DNA of 62,834 nt from the IMG/VR virus record IMGVR_UViG_3300036851_000151, positions 1-62,834 of that record; one strand, written 5' to 3'. The position numbers and the translations under genes were made by a program. The notes beneath the pieces were generated by a model. That model was not told where the DNA came from and did not search any database. It saw nothing but the letters and a program-made list of their open reading frames with translations. The DNA comes from a virus. Below are positions 22,164-31,539 of the stretch, one piece after another (positions within the stretch are counted from its first letter, which is position 1; every line of letters starts with the position of its first letter).

Positions 22164-23023
22164 GCCGGTGCCGCTGCACGGCCAGGCTTGATGTGCGTAG
22201 CGATCAATTCCTTCAGTTCGCTCGCCCGCAGCGGCTTCCCCGCCGATGCCGTAAACCCCGCGGCCAAAAGTTCTTCATCCGGCGGGAGATCGCCACTGAT
22301 GGCGATCATCGGGACATCCTTTGCGAGAGCTTGCGCGCGTGCCGGAAGCTCGATCCCGTCCATATCGGGGAGCCGCAGGTCGACCAGTGCTATCGCGTAA
22401 TCCTTGACCCCTATCTCAAACAGCGCCAATTCTCCCGTCCCGGCGACTGTGGTTACATATCCGGCACCAACCAGCATGTTGACCAGCATCGCTGCGTGCC
22501 CGATGTCGTCCTCGACGATCAGCACCTCCTGCTTCGGGCTGGGCGGCGCTAGGACGGGGAGGATCGCGTGAACGATTGCCAAGTAGTAGGTCCCGGAAGA
22601 CACGACCAAAGGGCACAGCATGACATTGATGCTGATGTCGTCCCCGGTCTTCCGAACGCCCTTCGCGTTGAGCCCAATCCCCATCGGGCGCAGCCGGGGA
22701 TCGCGTGCGTACTTCGCGCGGTGCGCGGCGTGTTTCTCCCGCAGGTGAGCCGGGACCAACATCTCGACGGATTGCCCGATCAGCTCCTTCCGGGAGTGCC
22801 CGAACATGACTTCGACGGCACGGTTCACACTGACGATCACGCCGCGCTGGTCGACGATGGCGAGACCGGACGGGATGCCCTCAACGCAAGCCTCGTTCAG
22901 CTCAATCCGCAGCCGCTGGTTGGCCAGTTCCTGGAGCTTCACCGCGTCCAGCTCGCGCAGCACGCCTGCGGTGTCCGGGGATAGTCCATGACCGATTTCG
23001 CCGGGATCAGTCATTGGTCGCAC
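22160..23023 (-). CDS. PAS domain plus response-regulator receiver protein
   Basis: 287 aa from GTG 23023 with AGGAG 5 bp upstream (ATG 23014 and TTG 23038 are alternatives). Residues about 42-155 are a PAS sensor (GLAIVDQRGVIVSVNRAVEV, MFGHSRKELIGQSVEMLVP). Residues about 165-280 are a receiver domain with the acidic pair at 172-173 (VLIVEDD), phospho-acceptor Asp215 (LVDLRLPDMDG), Ser243 (ISGD) and Lys263 (GKPL). No kinase or output domain follows, so it may be phosphorylated by host kinases and act by protein contact. Unusual in a phage. Confidence 0.8.
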   Translation of the reverse strand: MRPMTDPGEIGHGLSPDTAGVLRELDAVKLQELANQRLRIELNEACVEGIPSGLAIVDQRGVIVSVNRAVEVMFGHSRKELIGQSVEMLVPAHLREKHAAHRAKYARDPRLRPMGIGLNAKGVRKTGDDISINVMLCPLVVSSGTYYLAIVHAILPVLAPPSPKQEVLIVEDDIGHAAMLVNMLVGAGYVTTVAGTGELALFEIGVKDYAIALVDLRLPDMDGIELPARAQALAKDVPMIAISGDLPPDEELLAAGFTASAGKPLRASELKELIATHIKPGRAAAPA

Positions 23024-23300
23024 GCCGTCTCCTAACAACGTCGCGTGTTAGTTCATCCTGCAGAGCACGCCTATCATGCTGCGTCTGCTCAAGCTGCTCG
23101 CGGGCCTCCCGTAATTCAGACCGCAGCTGTGCTATCTCCGCCCTGGCATCCCGCAACTCCGATCGCAGAGCGGCAACCGCAGCGCTCTCGTCAATGCGCA
23201 CCTCTCGCGCCTTGACGCGGCGGTTGGTACTCGTATTGAGGATGAGCGCCGCCATAGCGATCACCGCAGCGGCGGTAGATATCCAGTGGCCTACGTCCAT
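23007..23300 (-). CDS. Membrane-anchored coiled-coil protein, i-spanin candidate
   Basis: 97 aa from ATG 23300 (minus). One N-terminal hydrophobic helix (WISTAAAVIAMAALILNTST) is followed by a strong coiled coil (ALRSELRDARAEIAQLRSEL) up to a basic C-terminus. This layout is that of inner-membrane spanins, and the lysis genes are nearby. No outer-membrane lipoprotein partner was found inside it. It overlaps the PAS-receiver gene. Confidence 0.45.
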   Translation of the reverse strand: MDVGHWISTAAAVIAMAALILNTSTNRRVKAREVRIDESAAVAALRSELRDARAEIAQLRSELREAREQLEQTQHDRRALQDELTRDVVRRRRATND

Positions 23301-23369
23301 CCTGATCCTGCCACCGAATAAAGGTACGGCATGATGATCCGCGGCGAGACATCCGCCGACGATCGACAT

Positions 23370-23831
23370 CTATTGCTCGGCATCTTCTCTGGGCTTGGGC
23401 ACGGCTAGCACCGGGAGTACAGCGACCTCCGGGTTCAGATCCAATTCCTCCCTAACCCGCGGCATGATGTCCCGCAACAGTCTAGCCGAGGCGCGTTCAC
23501 GGTCGCTGATCAGGGTATCGTCAGTCGCGATGATCCGCTCGTACAGCAGCTGGTCGAGTTCCCGCTCCTCAGCGACGGTCAAGCTGAACGGTGGCCCCAG
23601 TTTGGCCAGCAGAGCGTCCATGACAGGTGCGTGGGCATGAACCAGCTCGGGCACAACGACAGCCTGGACCGCCGCCCACAACGACTGCGCTGGCCGGTTC
23701 CTGATGATCTCGGCATCCCGCTCCAGATTACCGATACGCACCAGCAAGGTTTTCTGGAGATACCAGTAGCGAACCGTGAGGAAGACGACCACGGCGACGA
23801 CCAGGATCAGGACGACTGAGTTCCAGTCCAT
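23370..23831 (-). CDS. Membrane-anchored hypothetical protein
   Basis: 153 aa. One N-terminal transmembrane helix (VVLILVVAVVVFLTVRYWYL) is followed by a helical soluble domain (RELDQLLYERIIATDDTLIS; LLRDIMPRVREEL). No family recognised; likely part of the lysis or host-interaction set. Confidence 0.5.
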   Translation of the reverse strand: MDWNSVVLILVVAVVVFLTVRYWYLQKTLLVRIGNLERDAEIIRNRPAQSLWAAVQAVVVPELVHAHAPVMDALLAKLGPPFSLTVAEERELDQLLYERIIATDDTLISDRERASARLLRDIMPRVREELDLNPEVAVLPVLAVPKPREDAEQ

Positions 23832-23873
23832 TCGTGGGCTACGCTCGGGTTGGAGTGGATAGGCCGCCGGATT

Positions 23874-24149
23874 TTACGGCTTTACAAGCTCGTCGCGGCG
23901 CTCAGCCGTAATCGCTCCCATCGAGACAAGCGCCTCGATGACCGCGGCACGCTCGTCGTCAGTGAGCCGGCTGAATGAATCGGGCGAGGGAGCATGCGCC
24001 GATGGGTCGCCGACCGGCGCATAAGCACCGGCCTTTCCCTCGGGCACAACCTCCAACCCCTCGGGCGGGGTGTAGGGGGTTTTGCCATCCCACAGGATGA
24101 CGTTGACCGTCTCGCCCGCGGCATTGACCAAGGCATAGCGGTTGTCCAT
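23874..24149 (-). CDS. Tail-fibre-associated small protein
   Basis: 91 aa. The start DNRYALVNAAGETVNVILWD and YTPPEGLEVV match small proteins that follow tail fibre or adhesin genes and are often fibre chaperones or tip subunits. C-terminal helices follow. It starts at the stop of the Gly-rich protein. Role inferred from position. Confidence 0.55.
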   Translation of the reverse strand: MDNRYALVNAAGETVNVILWDGKTPYTPPEGLEVVPEGKAGAYAPVGDPSAHAPSPDSFSRLTDDERAAVIEALVSMGAITAERRDELVKP

Positions 24150-25177
24150 CAGAAATACTCCACGACCAAGAGCCAGCCGGCGCCGCCTGCGCCACCATTG
24201 CCGGCAGCCGAACCGTTCAGGGCCGATCCGCCGCCGGCGCCGCCACCGCCTTGACTGCCCGTGCCGCCGTTGCCCGCAGCGCCCGCAGCGTTACCGTAGC
24301 CGCCACCACCACCGTTTCCGGGCGCATACGCCACCAGCGGCGCTTCCCCATTGGTCCCATTTGGCGTTCCGGAGTTGCCACCTGGCGCAAGCGTCACGAC
24401 GTTGCCGCGAGCAGCGCCGCCGCCTATGCCGCCATTGTTTGATGCCGGCGCGCTGCTGACCCCGCCGCCGCCGGCCCCGCCTGCCGCACAGGTCGCCGAA
24501 TGATTGGCGCTTCCCGCAACGCCCGCGGCCGAGCTTCCCGCGCCACCGGTTGCCATTGCGGAAGTGGCGCTATTGGCTGTGCCCCCCGCGCCCGCCGCTA
24601 TTCCTCCGGCCCCGGCAGTGGACCCCGACGCGTTGGCGCCGCCGGTGGAACTCCCGCCGCCGCCGCCGGCTGCAATCGCGGCAAACTGAGCGCCAGCCCC
24701 GCCCCCGCCGCCCCCGGCAGTGAGGAACGTGCCAAACGTGGTGTTACCGCCGGCCGATCCTGGATTGCCAGCGGTGTCGTCGGTGCCGGGCGCCGTACCG
24801 CCAGCGCCCGCGGCGCCGATCGTTACCGTCCCCGACGCGCCGAGATCAGACGCGCGGAATATGCGCTCGATACAACCAGCGCCACCGCCGCCGGCACCGC
24901 CGGAGATGGCCGAGCCGCTGACCCGTCGCCCCCCGGAACCGCCGCCGCCGCCGCCGCCGCAAGCGATCACGTGAACCGTCTTCGCCCCGGCCGCGAGCGT
25001 GAAGGTGCCGCTGCCGGTGAATAACGTGATCTTCGTAGTGACGCCAACATGGACGAAAGTCGCTAGATTGGCGAGCGTGTCCTTCAGCGCCTCGGATGTG
25101 CCCTGCGTGACGACGAACAAGTCGGTCCCCGCCAGTGCGGCGGCGTTGTTCAAATTTGGGATATCAACGATTGCCAT
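24149..25177 (-). CDS. Glycine-rich tail protein, adhesin-tip-like
   Basis: 342 aa. Residues 1-60 form a fibre-like N-terminus (IPNLNNAAALAGTDLFVVTQ). From about residue 70 the protein is dominated by Gly-rich loops (GGGGGGGSGG and similar), ending in GGAGGAGWLLVVEYF, as in glycine-rich tail proteins thought to fold as polyglycine-II sandwiches. These often determine receptor binding. It follows the tail hub gene directly. Confidence 0.7.
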   Translation of the reverse strand: MAIVDIPNLNNAAALAGTDLFVVTQGTSEALKDTLANLATFVHVGVTTKITLFTGSGTFTLAAGAKTVHVIACGGGGGGGSGGRRVSGSAISGGAGGGGAGCIERIFRASDLGASGTVTIGAAGAGGTAPGTDDTAGNPGSAGGNTTFGTFLTAGGGGGGAGAQFAAIAAGGGGGSSTGGANASGSTAGAGGIAAGAGGTANSATSAMATGGAGSSAAGVAGSANHSATCAAGGAGGGGVSSAPASNNGGIGGGAARGNVVTLAPGGNSGTPNGTNGEAPLVAYAPGNGGGGGYGNAAGAAGNGGTGSQGGGGAGGGSALNGSAAGNGGAGGAGWLLVVEYF

Positions 25178-26998
25178 TTAAAAACCTGCTCCGATTGTGT
25201 TTGCCCCGCCAGCGCCGATCACGTTCCCAGAACCAGCGCCTATCTCGTCATGCACGCTGATCGTCAGCGTCTCGGATGCAGTCCAATCAGAGACACGGTC
25301 GGTTGTGTCGGAGCGGTGACGGATCTGGAATTCGTATTCCTCGCCTTCGACTAGCGGGCCGACAACCACGCCATCGACGCCATCCGAGACACCCCACGGC
25401 AGCCAATCAACGTCGGCCGTGCGCTTGTACCGGACCTCGACGAGCAGATAATCTTCGGGCGGCGTAGACCATGTGAGGATCGCGGACACCTCGAATGGCG
25501 CGACGCCAAAGCCGCCCGGCACCGGGATATCGCGCTCCGGCACGATCGGCGGCGGCAGCGGCGGTGCCTCGCCCTCTTCCGTCGTCTCGTCCCAGTCGTA
25601 GGCCGCCTCGTTTGCCGAGCGCCACTCGACCTGGACGCCGGTTATCGTGTTGCCCTCGAATATCTGATCGAGCTTCACCAATTCGGCCGTGATGTTCAGC
25701 CCCAGCTCGGCGCAGTTGATGATGAAAAACCGCTCGCCCATGAGCATGAGGCCGCGGAGATTGCAGACCATCGTGCCGGCCCAATCTGGATTGAGCCGCG
25801 CCGCGGCGATCTTCATCAACCGCCGCGTCTGTGTGTGGCTGGGCGAGCAGTAAAACTCGAAATCAGCGACGAACTCGCCCCGGTCGGCAACATCGCCGGC
25901 GTCAATCCACGGGTCCGCGTCGGTCTCCTGATAGTCGTGATCGGGCGACGTATAGCGTGCCCGGATCGTGTTGGCCGTCGCCAAGATGTCCGCGCCGCGC
26001 CGGACCTCCGAGAACGCCAAGATCGCGTCGTCGTCAATCGTGACGGCTGGCGTTTCCCATTTGCCGACCCTAATGCCGATGCCGCCGTTCGGGGTCGGAA
26101 AGACCTGGCCGTCGCAGCATTGGAGGAACCGGGCCAGCACATCGGCCGGCCGCTCATCGAACCGATAGGTATTCCACAACCGGTAGCGCGGTTCGGTGCC
26201 GCCGGCATTGAGCGGGATCGCCTCATCGCAAATTGCGATGGCGTCTTCCCAATAGTCGATCGCCGCCGCGATCTGCGCCTGCGGGATGCGAAACCCGTCG
26301 GCATGGATCATGAAGTCGAGGATGCAGCGCGCGGGGTTGTCAGACCAGCTTGCCGCCCCGATGACGCCGCCGGATACCGATGGGACTAACGCGCCACGCT
26401 GAACCTGGCGATAGAGCGTGTCGGCCAGGCGGGGGAACATGTCATTGATCTGCTCCGCCTTGACCTGGTGCATGAGCATGTAGGCTTTGGGGATGCCCTT
26501 GCCCAAATGATCGCTCGTCCACACCCCCGGAAACGCAGCCTCAAGCAGCAGGAATTGATACCCCGCGGCCGATCCAAGTTCCCATTCGAGCCGGACCTTG
26601 CTCGATCCTCCAACATTGTACTTGGGCGTCGTGACGGTGTTGCCGACGAGCTCGACCGTAACGAGAGTGTCGTCGATCCAGTGCTCTTCAACCTCGTCGA
26701 TCTCGCCAGACCCCATCGCGAAAACACGATGCAGCACGCCCGTCTGGGTGTTCGCGAACATATATGACCCGGCGACCTTGACGCGGCCGTAGCTGCGCTG
26801 CCGCGGTGCCGTCGACTGCCGGATCAGGGTTTGGCCATCGCTCGGCTTTGGCTGTGCCGGCCGAAACAGCATCGTGCTCAGCAGCGACAGCCCGAGCCCG
26901 ACCGCGATCAGCACGCCTTGCGCGAGGATCGTCGCCGTCGCCGCGCCAACCCCGATCGCGGTGAACCCAGCCGCGATAAACGGTACCGCAAACGCCAT
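25178..26998 (-). CDS. Tail tip/hub protein with fibronectin III domain
   Basis: 606 aa. Two hydrophobic stretches open the protein (residues 5-45), as in lambda gpJ-like and gene-transfer-agent tip proteins. Then come APRQRSYGRVKVAGSYMF, RCILDFMIHADGFRIP and ERPADVLARFLQCCDGQVFP, matching tail-hub cores. About residues 490-585 form a fibronectin type III-like domain (VSAILTWSTPPEDYLLVEVR). The end, EIGAGSGNVIGAGG, is nearly copied at the end of the tail-terminator protein at 40233. It probably forms the baseplate hub and binds the fibres. Confidence 0.75.
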   Translation of the reverse strand: MAFAVPFIAAGFTAIGVGAATATILAQGVLIAVGLGLSLLSTMLFRPAQPKPSDGQTLIRQSTAPRQRSYGRVKVAGSYMFANTQTGVLHRVFAMGSGEIDEVEEHWIDDTLVTVELVGNTVTTPKYNVGGSSKVRLEWELGSAAGYQFLLLEAAFPGVWTSDHLGKGIPKAYMLMHQVKAEQINDMFPRLADTLYRQVQRGALVPSVSGGVIGAASWSDNPARCILDFMIHADGFRIPQAQIAAAIDYWEDAIAICDEAIPLNAGGTEPRYRLWNTYRFDERPADVLARFLQCCDGQVFPTPNGGIGIRVGKWETPAVTIDDDAILAFSEVRRGADILATANTIRARYTSPDHDYQETDADPWIDAGDVADRGEFVADFEFYCSPSHTQTRRLMKIAAARLNPDWAGTMVCNLRGLMLMGERFFIINCAELGLNITAELVKLDQIFEGNTITGVQVEWRSANEAAYDWDETTEEGEAPPLPPPIVPERDIPVPGGFGVAPFEVSAILTWSTPPEDYLLVEVRYKRTADVDWLPWGVSDGVDGVVVGPLVEGEEYEFQIRHRSDTTDRVSDWTASETLTISVHDEIGAGSGNVIGAGGANTIGAGF

Positions 26999-27001
26999 GC
27001 T

Positions 27002-27406
27002 TTATGCGATCTTCCATGCAGCGATCACGCGCACGCGATCGATAGGGATGAGGGCGAGGCTTTCATCGAGGCGCAGCGCCCAACGTCGTTCGGTACGGAT
27101 CGCGCAGGCTGCCGCATCAGCAATCACCACAACGGCGACATCGCCGGGCGCCGGATTGCATGTCAGGGGTGCGCCAGCGCGGCGCAGAGCGCGCCCGACG
27201 GCGCGGGGCAGCCCGCCATAGCCCGATAGCAACGCTTCTGCACCACGCGCGTCCTCGTAGCCGCCACGGCAGTACGCCATCGGGTCGATGCCGAGCCGCT
27301 CTTGAACCCACCCAGCCAGGAACAAGCAGCAGTCCGATTTGCCGAGCACGAATGGAATCGCGGCTTGCTGCTGGAGATATTCAGCTAACTCACGCGTGAC
27401 ACTCAT
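27002..27406 (-). CDS. DUF6950-like tail-assembly cysteine protein
   Basis: 134 aa. FVLGKSDCCLFLAGWVQERL puts a Cys at the start of a helix, as in NlpC/P60-like tail proteins of the DUF6950 type. PGDVAVVVIADA follows, but a clear catalytic His is not obvious. It sits just before the hub protein, where lambda-type phages have a K-like protein. Confidence 0.65.
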   Translation of the reverse strand: MSVTRELAEYLQQQAAIPFVLGKSDCCLFLAGWVQERLGIDPMAYCRGGYEDARGAEALLSGYGGLPRAVGRALRRAGAPLTCNPAPGDVAVVVIADAAACAIRTERRWALRLDESLALIPIDRVRVIAAWKIA

Positions 27407-27454
27407 CGCGCACGATGCCGCGGGCGGTCCGCCTGCAGAAGAGCGCGATCGGTC

Positions 27455-27724
27455 CTATTGCCCCAACACGCACTCGACGTTCAGCACCTGCCCACCACCC
27501 GGAACCAAAGCATTGCGCTCCCGAGCCTTGTCGGCCAGTTCTGCCGCTCGCTCCTTGCACTGAGCCTCGGTAGCTTGTGGGGCGAAGTGATCGCCGTATG
27601 TCAGGTTGCGTCTCTGGAACATGACGTGGATACACCATTCGTTAGCGGCGCATTGGGAGACCTGCTGCGCTCCTGCGGCGACGGGAAAGACCATTATCGC
27701 AGCCGCTAGTAGAATTTTGATCAT
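27455..27724 (-). CDS. Secreted small protein
   Basis: 89 aa from ATG 27724 (27745 is alternative). A clear signal peptide (IKILLAAAIMVFPVAAGA, cleavage before QQ) is followed by a short domain with Cys at QCAANEWC, QCKERA and VECVLGQ that could form disulfides. It lies between the spike and the K-like gene. Possibly an exported entry-blocking or periplasmic protein; unproven. Confidence 0.55.
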   Translation of the reverse strand: MIKILLAAAIMVFPVAAGAQQVSQCAANEWCIHVMFQRRNLTYGDHFAPQATEAQCKERAAELADKARERNALVPGGGQVLNVECVLGQ

Positions 27725-27741
27725 CGGTCGGAGAATCCTCG

Positions 27742-30700
27742 TCATTGCAGCTCGCAGGAGAGCGTGTACTCAAAACTCAGGCTCGTCGCGCTGGTAGCCG
27801 GCGCGCCCTGATGCTGGAGCCTCGCCCAATTCTGATTTGCCACCACAGTGGACGGCGTTATCCCGCTGATCCAGCTGCCGGTGAAATGCGAGACTTTGTT
27901 GATCGCGCCGAGATGGTCGTAGGTTTTGAGCGTCGGCGAACACGGCATCCGAGGGACGATCGGCCAGTTGACGCTGAGATTGCCGGTCGGCCCCGAAGTA
28001 GTGACAGACGAGTTGGTGCCTCGCGCCGTACCGACCGCGGTGCCATCGGGGTAGCTCTTGCGGAACCGCTGCTGCGCCCTGGAAATACCTTCGAGCGGCG
28101 AATACCAGTCCAGTTCACCAATGGTGCTTCGGTTGGGAGCGAGCCCGCGGCTCTTGTAGTACAAGGGAGGATTGTCGCCCTTGACGAGGGCCGCATCACT
28201 GATCTCAAACGAGGCATCCGCAGTAGTCAGGAGCGGACTTGGGGTTGTGGTAAATGCTCCAGTTGGTGAGAATTTAGGCCCCTGGACGAAGCCAGCCAGC
28301 GAAGACGCCTGATAGTTGAGGCCAGCCGCAAGGGCGAACCCCACGCGCATCCCCGTCGTACCGAGGCCCGAGGGCCATGACCCGATGCTGAATGTCATCG
28401 GCGTCGACCCGGCCGACGTAGCGTTCGCCGTTAGCGTGATCTGTGTCGGTGAATCCACAGACAGGATGGTCGTACCAGTAGGCACACGACTCGATGCAAC
28501 GCTGTTTCCCGGCAACAGCCCCGTAGTCGAAGCCATCCCGGTAACAATAGGGCTACCTACAGACGTCGTGCCGCCTAAATTTATGAACGCGCTCATCTGG
28601 GCGCAGAACCCGATGCGCTTCGGCACGCCCGCAACGGTCGAGAAGTGCTGAGTATAGGACGCGCTCTGGACCCCGAACGTCTCACCACTGCTTATCCAGG
28701 TACCAAAGTTCCCCGTCACGCTCGTCTCAACCAATGCGGTCCAGCAGACATTGGAGACGCTGCCCGCTCCGATGGTGGGCTTGATATCGATGACGTTGGC
28801 CGCGTCCATCGGCTGATAGACGACCAGGTAGTCATCGTCGCTGGGCGTAACCACGGGCGTCGTCGTCACGACCTTCAGGCTGGCGTTAGTACCCCCCGCG
28901 ATACCAGAGCCACGAGAGGTGGTCGTGACAAGCGCGTCCGTCGTCTTCTGACCTACCACCCACCCGTCAAGCGTGTTCGTTACCGCGGCGGAATTGTTGG
29001 TCGAAGTCGTATAATCGCCTCCCTCATTCTTCTGATCAATCTGCATGTCTTGGTTGATCAGCTTGTTCGGTCCGGTGCGCCTGGTCATCGTGATATTGGA
29101 CCAGTTCTGGAAACTGGTCGTGCCCCAGATGCGCTTGATGTCCAGATCACCCCACTGACCCGGGTCCATCGTCCAGTCGGCCGCGTTGTCCTTGAACATG
29201 TAGATCAAGGCACAACAGCCCGACACCAGCTTACCGGTGATACCCTGCACGCTCCCGTTGGACCCATCGAGAAATTCGTGGAGACCGCGCGAGCCATCCA
29301 GATTGATGGTGTTATAGAGGTTCGGCCCCCAATTGATGACTTCGACCCAGTTGTTGCGTTCAGGTGGCGCGTAGCCGGGCTCGATCCTGATTATCGAGGC
29401 CTCGGTGTTGGAAAAGTTGGAGACCTGGATGCCTTGCCCAATGATATTGGCGTAAGGGATCAGGGGCACGCCCTGCCGGAAATAGAAGTTGCTGTAATAG
29501 GCCTCCTCGTAGGAGCCGCTATAGATCTGGAATGTACCAGTGGGGCCGAACATCAGGTTGAGGTACGCGTGGTACTCAGCGCCAAGGCATTTTACGCCTT
29601 CTAATTTGCCCTCGAAGCCGGCGTTGATCTCGACGCAGGAGACGCCCTCGCCAAATGTGAAATCCCAGCCCTTGCTGCCCCCACCGATATGGTCGTCGCC
29701 CGCGTCGTTAAACGCCGGGCTGACCTTGTGGTACAATTGCGCATTGGTGCTGTTCTGCCCGATCACGTTGTCAAGCCGCACGCCTGGCGAGTTGTAGACG
29801 TGCACCGGCTCGAACGTGTTCCTCGCGTGCATGTCACGGACCATCGGGTCACGGGCATACTCCGCAAAAATATGATTGCCGGCGCTGGCGGTGGCCAGCA
29901 TCGGGGTCATCAGGTTGATCGTGTTGCCGACGACCGAAGCGACCCCGAGCGATTGCGTAATCGTGCCGGAGTTCGATGAGGCGCCGAGATCGAATATTAG
30001 TTGGGCGGCCACAGTCGTGGGAGACAGCGCGGCCGTGCTGAGGGTAACTGAAGTGGCTGACGTAACGTCTGCGATCGTCGTGTTCGGTGGGATGGTGACC
30101 CCGTAGACCCGAGTGCCGATGGTCAGCCCCTTGGTGGCCACCAAGTCCGTTACGAGGGCGGAACCGGATGTCGTGGTTCCGGTCATCTCGAACATCGTCC
30201 CGTCGAGCTGAGCCCAGAGCTGGTTGTTGCCGGCTATGAACCCGGTTGGATCGTCGACGGTTAGTGACGTTGCTCCTGGTAGCGCATCCTCGGTCAGCCT
30301 CGTGCCGACCCCCGAGATCGACAGCCCGGCACCACCACCCCAGATGACGCCGAAATGAGCGCCCGTACCGGAACCAGTGGTCGACGCCTGGTCGACCGTC
30401 CCGATCGGGATGATGGAGCAGACGCCGCGTTCGGTGATCTTGGCGCCCATGATCGACGCCCCAAACTGGAGCGTGTCCCCCAACCCGACGCCGGTCGAGG
30501 TGACGGGCCGCGACAACTTGATCGTCATCGCCCCGCCGGTATTTCCACCGGCCGCGACGACGTAGGTACCGGCGCTTAGTGCGCCCGGCGACGTCGTGTC
30601 GATGACCCCCATCTTCGGGTAGATTATTCCACCCGGCGGGAACGACACCGTTAGTGTATCCGGTGTGGCGGAAGCCACGACCGTGGCTGCCGTCGTCGTG

Positions 30701-31539
30701 GCCGTGGCGGACGGCGAGACGCCCGTAATGGTGATCTGCGGGGGGGTGCTGCATACCCCCGCCTTGTGGGATCCCGCCCCGAGCGTCACCACGTCGCCAA
30801 CGGCATAGTCGGTGCCGCCCCAGACCATTACGATGTCCGCGAAGCCGGTCTTCTGCTGTAGCGATCGGACCGAGAAGTTCTCGAACAGCGGGCGACCGCG
30901 GCTGCGGTAGGCCAGCACGTGCCCGGTCGAGTTGGCATCGATGATCTCGGTGCCGGGCTCACTGGTATCAAACCCACCGCGGCCAGTCCCGCGCACCGCG
31001 TAGGGCTTGCGGAATACCACCTCGCCCGTCTTGTAGCATGAGCCGGATGGCAGCCGCAGGCCGACCCCGTCCATCCTGTCGAGCGCCAGTGCAGCGGCTC
31101 GCAACGGCGTCGTGTTGTCGGTTGGCGTGCCTGCTGTCAGGTAATCGCACTTGACGCCCCACTGGCCGGCATCCGCCTCGGTGCCGTAGAGTGCCTTGAA
31201 CGAATTGCCGCCGTCGGCATCCGTACAAAGCCCACCATCGTTGGCTAAACCGTTGAAGGCGCATGTGCCGAGCTGGCGCACAAAGCTCAAATCCCCCGCG
31301 CCCAGCCCAGCGGCGAAATCGGACCGAACGACACCATACGGGGCCGAGTCATAGGTCAGAGTTGCGAGTGCCGTGTTGTCGGCAACACGCAGCGCCACCT
31401 TCAAGCGCATTACGCCCAGCACGCGCTCGAAGAAATCCCCGCCGAACGTTGTCGGAGCCTGCTGAACAATATCAGCCGCGCCCGCGGCGGCGATCAGCCC
31501 CACCGTAAGAAGGAAAGCGCTAACCCACCGCCGCATCAT
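27742..31539 (-). CDS. Tail spike-like protein with signal peptide
   Basis: About 1265 aa from ATG 31539 (ATGA overlap with the fibre gene). It begins with a signal-peptide-like segment (WVSAFLLTVGLIAAAGA). Residues about 100-260 resemble a pectate-lyase-type parallel beta-helix (QWGVKCDYL, LDRMDGVGLRLPSGSCYKTG). Two copies of a beta repeat follow (GTTTSGSALVTDLVATKGL near residue 450, and TSVGSPIVTGMASTTGLLPG near 1040). Probably a receptor-binding spike. A cleavable signal would be strange for a virion part; see findings. Confidence 0.65.
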   Translation of the reverse strand: MMRRWVSAFLLTVGLIAAAGAADIVQQAPTTFGGDFFERVLGVMRLKVALRVADNTALATLTYDSAPYGVVRSDFAAGLGAGDLSFVRQLGTCAFNGLANDGGLCTDADGGNSFKALYGTEADAGQWGVKCDYLTAGTPTDNTTPLRAAALALDRMDGVGLRLPSGSCYKTGEVVFRKPYAVRGTGRGGFDTSEPGTEIIDANSTGHVLAYRSRGRPLFENFSVRSLQQKTGFADIVMVWGGTDYAVGDVVTLGAGSHKAGVCSTPPQITITGVSPSATATTTAATVVASATPDTLTVSFPPGGIIYPKMGVIDTTSPGALSAGTYVVAAGGNTGGAMTIKLSRPVTSTGVGLGDTLQFGASIMGAKITERGVCSIIPIGTVDQASTTGSGTGAHFGVIWGGGAGLSISGVGTRLTEDALPGATSLTVDDPTGFIAGNNQLWAQLDGTMFEMTGTTTSGSALVTDLVATKGLTIGTRVYGVTIPPNTTIADVTSATSVTLSTAALSPTTVAAQLIFDLGASSNSGTITQSLGVASVVGNTINLMTPMLATASAGNHIFAEYARDPMVRDMHARNTFEPVHVYNSPGVRLDNVIGQNSTNAQLYHKVSPAFNDAGDDHIGGGSKGWDFTFGEGVSCVEINAGFEGKLEGVKCLGAEYHAYLNLMFGPTGTFQIYSGSYEEAYYSNFYFRQGVPLIPYANIIGQGIQVSNFSNTEASIIRIEPGYAPPERNNWVEVINWGPNLYNTINLDGSRGLHEFLDGSNGSVQGITGKLVSGCCALIYMFKDNAADWTMDPGQWGDLDIKRIWGTTSFQNWSNITMTRRTGPNKLINQDMQIDQKNEGGDYTTSTNNSAAVTNTLDGWVVGQKTTDALVTTTSRGSGIAGGTNASLKVVTTTPVVTPSDDDYLVVYQPMDAANVIDIKPTIGAGSVSNVCWTALVETSVTGNFGTWISSGETFGVQSASYTQHFSTVAGVPKRIGFCAQMSAFINLGGTTSVGSPIVTGMASTTGLLPGNSVASSRVPTGTTILSVDSPTQITLTANATSAGSTPMTFSIGSWPSGLGTTGMRVGFALAAGLNYQASSLAGFVQGPKFSPTGAFTTTPSPLLTTADASFEISDAALVKGDNPPLYYKSRGLAPNRSTIGELDWYSPLEGISRAQQRFRKSYPDGTAVGTARGTNSSVTTSGPTGNLSVNWPIVPRMPCSPTLKTYDHLGAINKVSHFTGSWISGITPSTVVANQNWARLQHQGAPATSATSLSFEYTLSCELQ

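Noticed and set aside
24500-25024. Ala/Pro-rich plus-strand frame
   Set aside because: Complement of the Gly-rich tail protein; GC-rich repeats keep all frames open.
28645-29604. 319-codon plus-strand frame within the spike
   Set aside because: Antisense to the spike gene, with a composition of reversed coding sequence and no recognisable domains.
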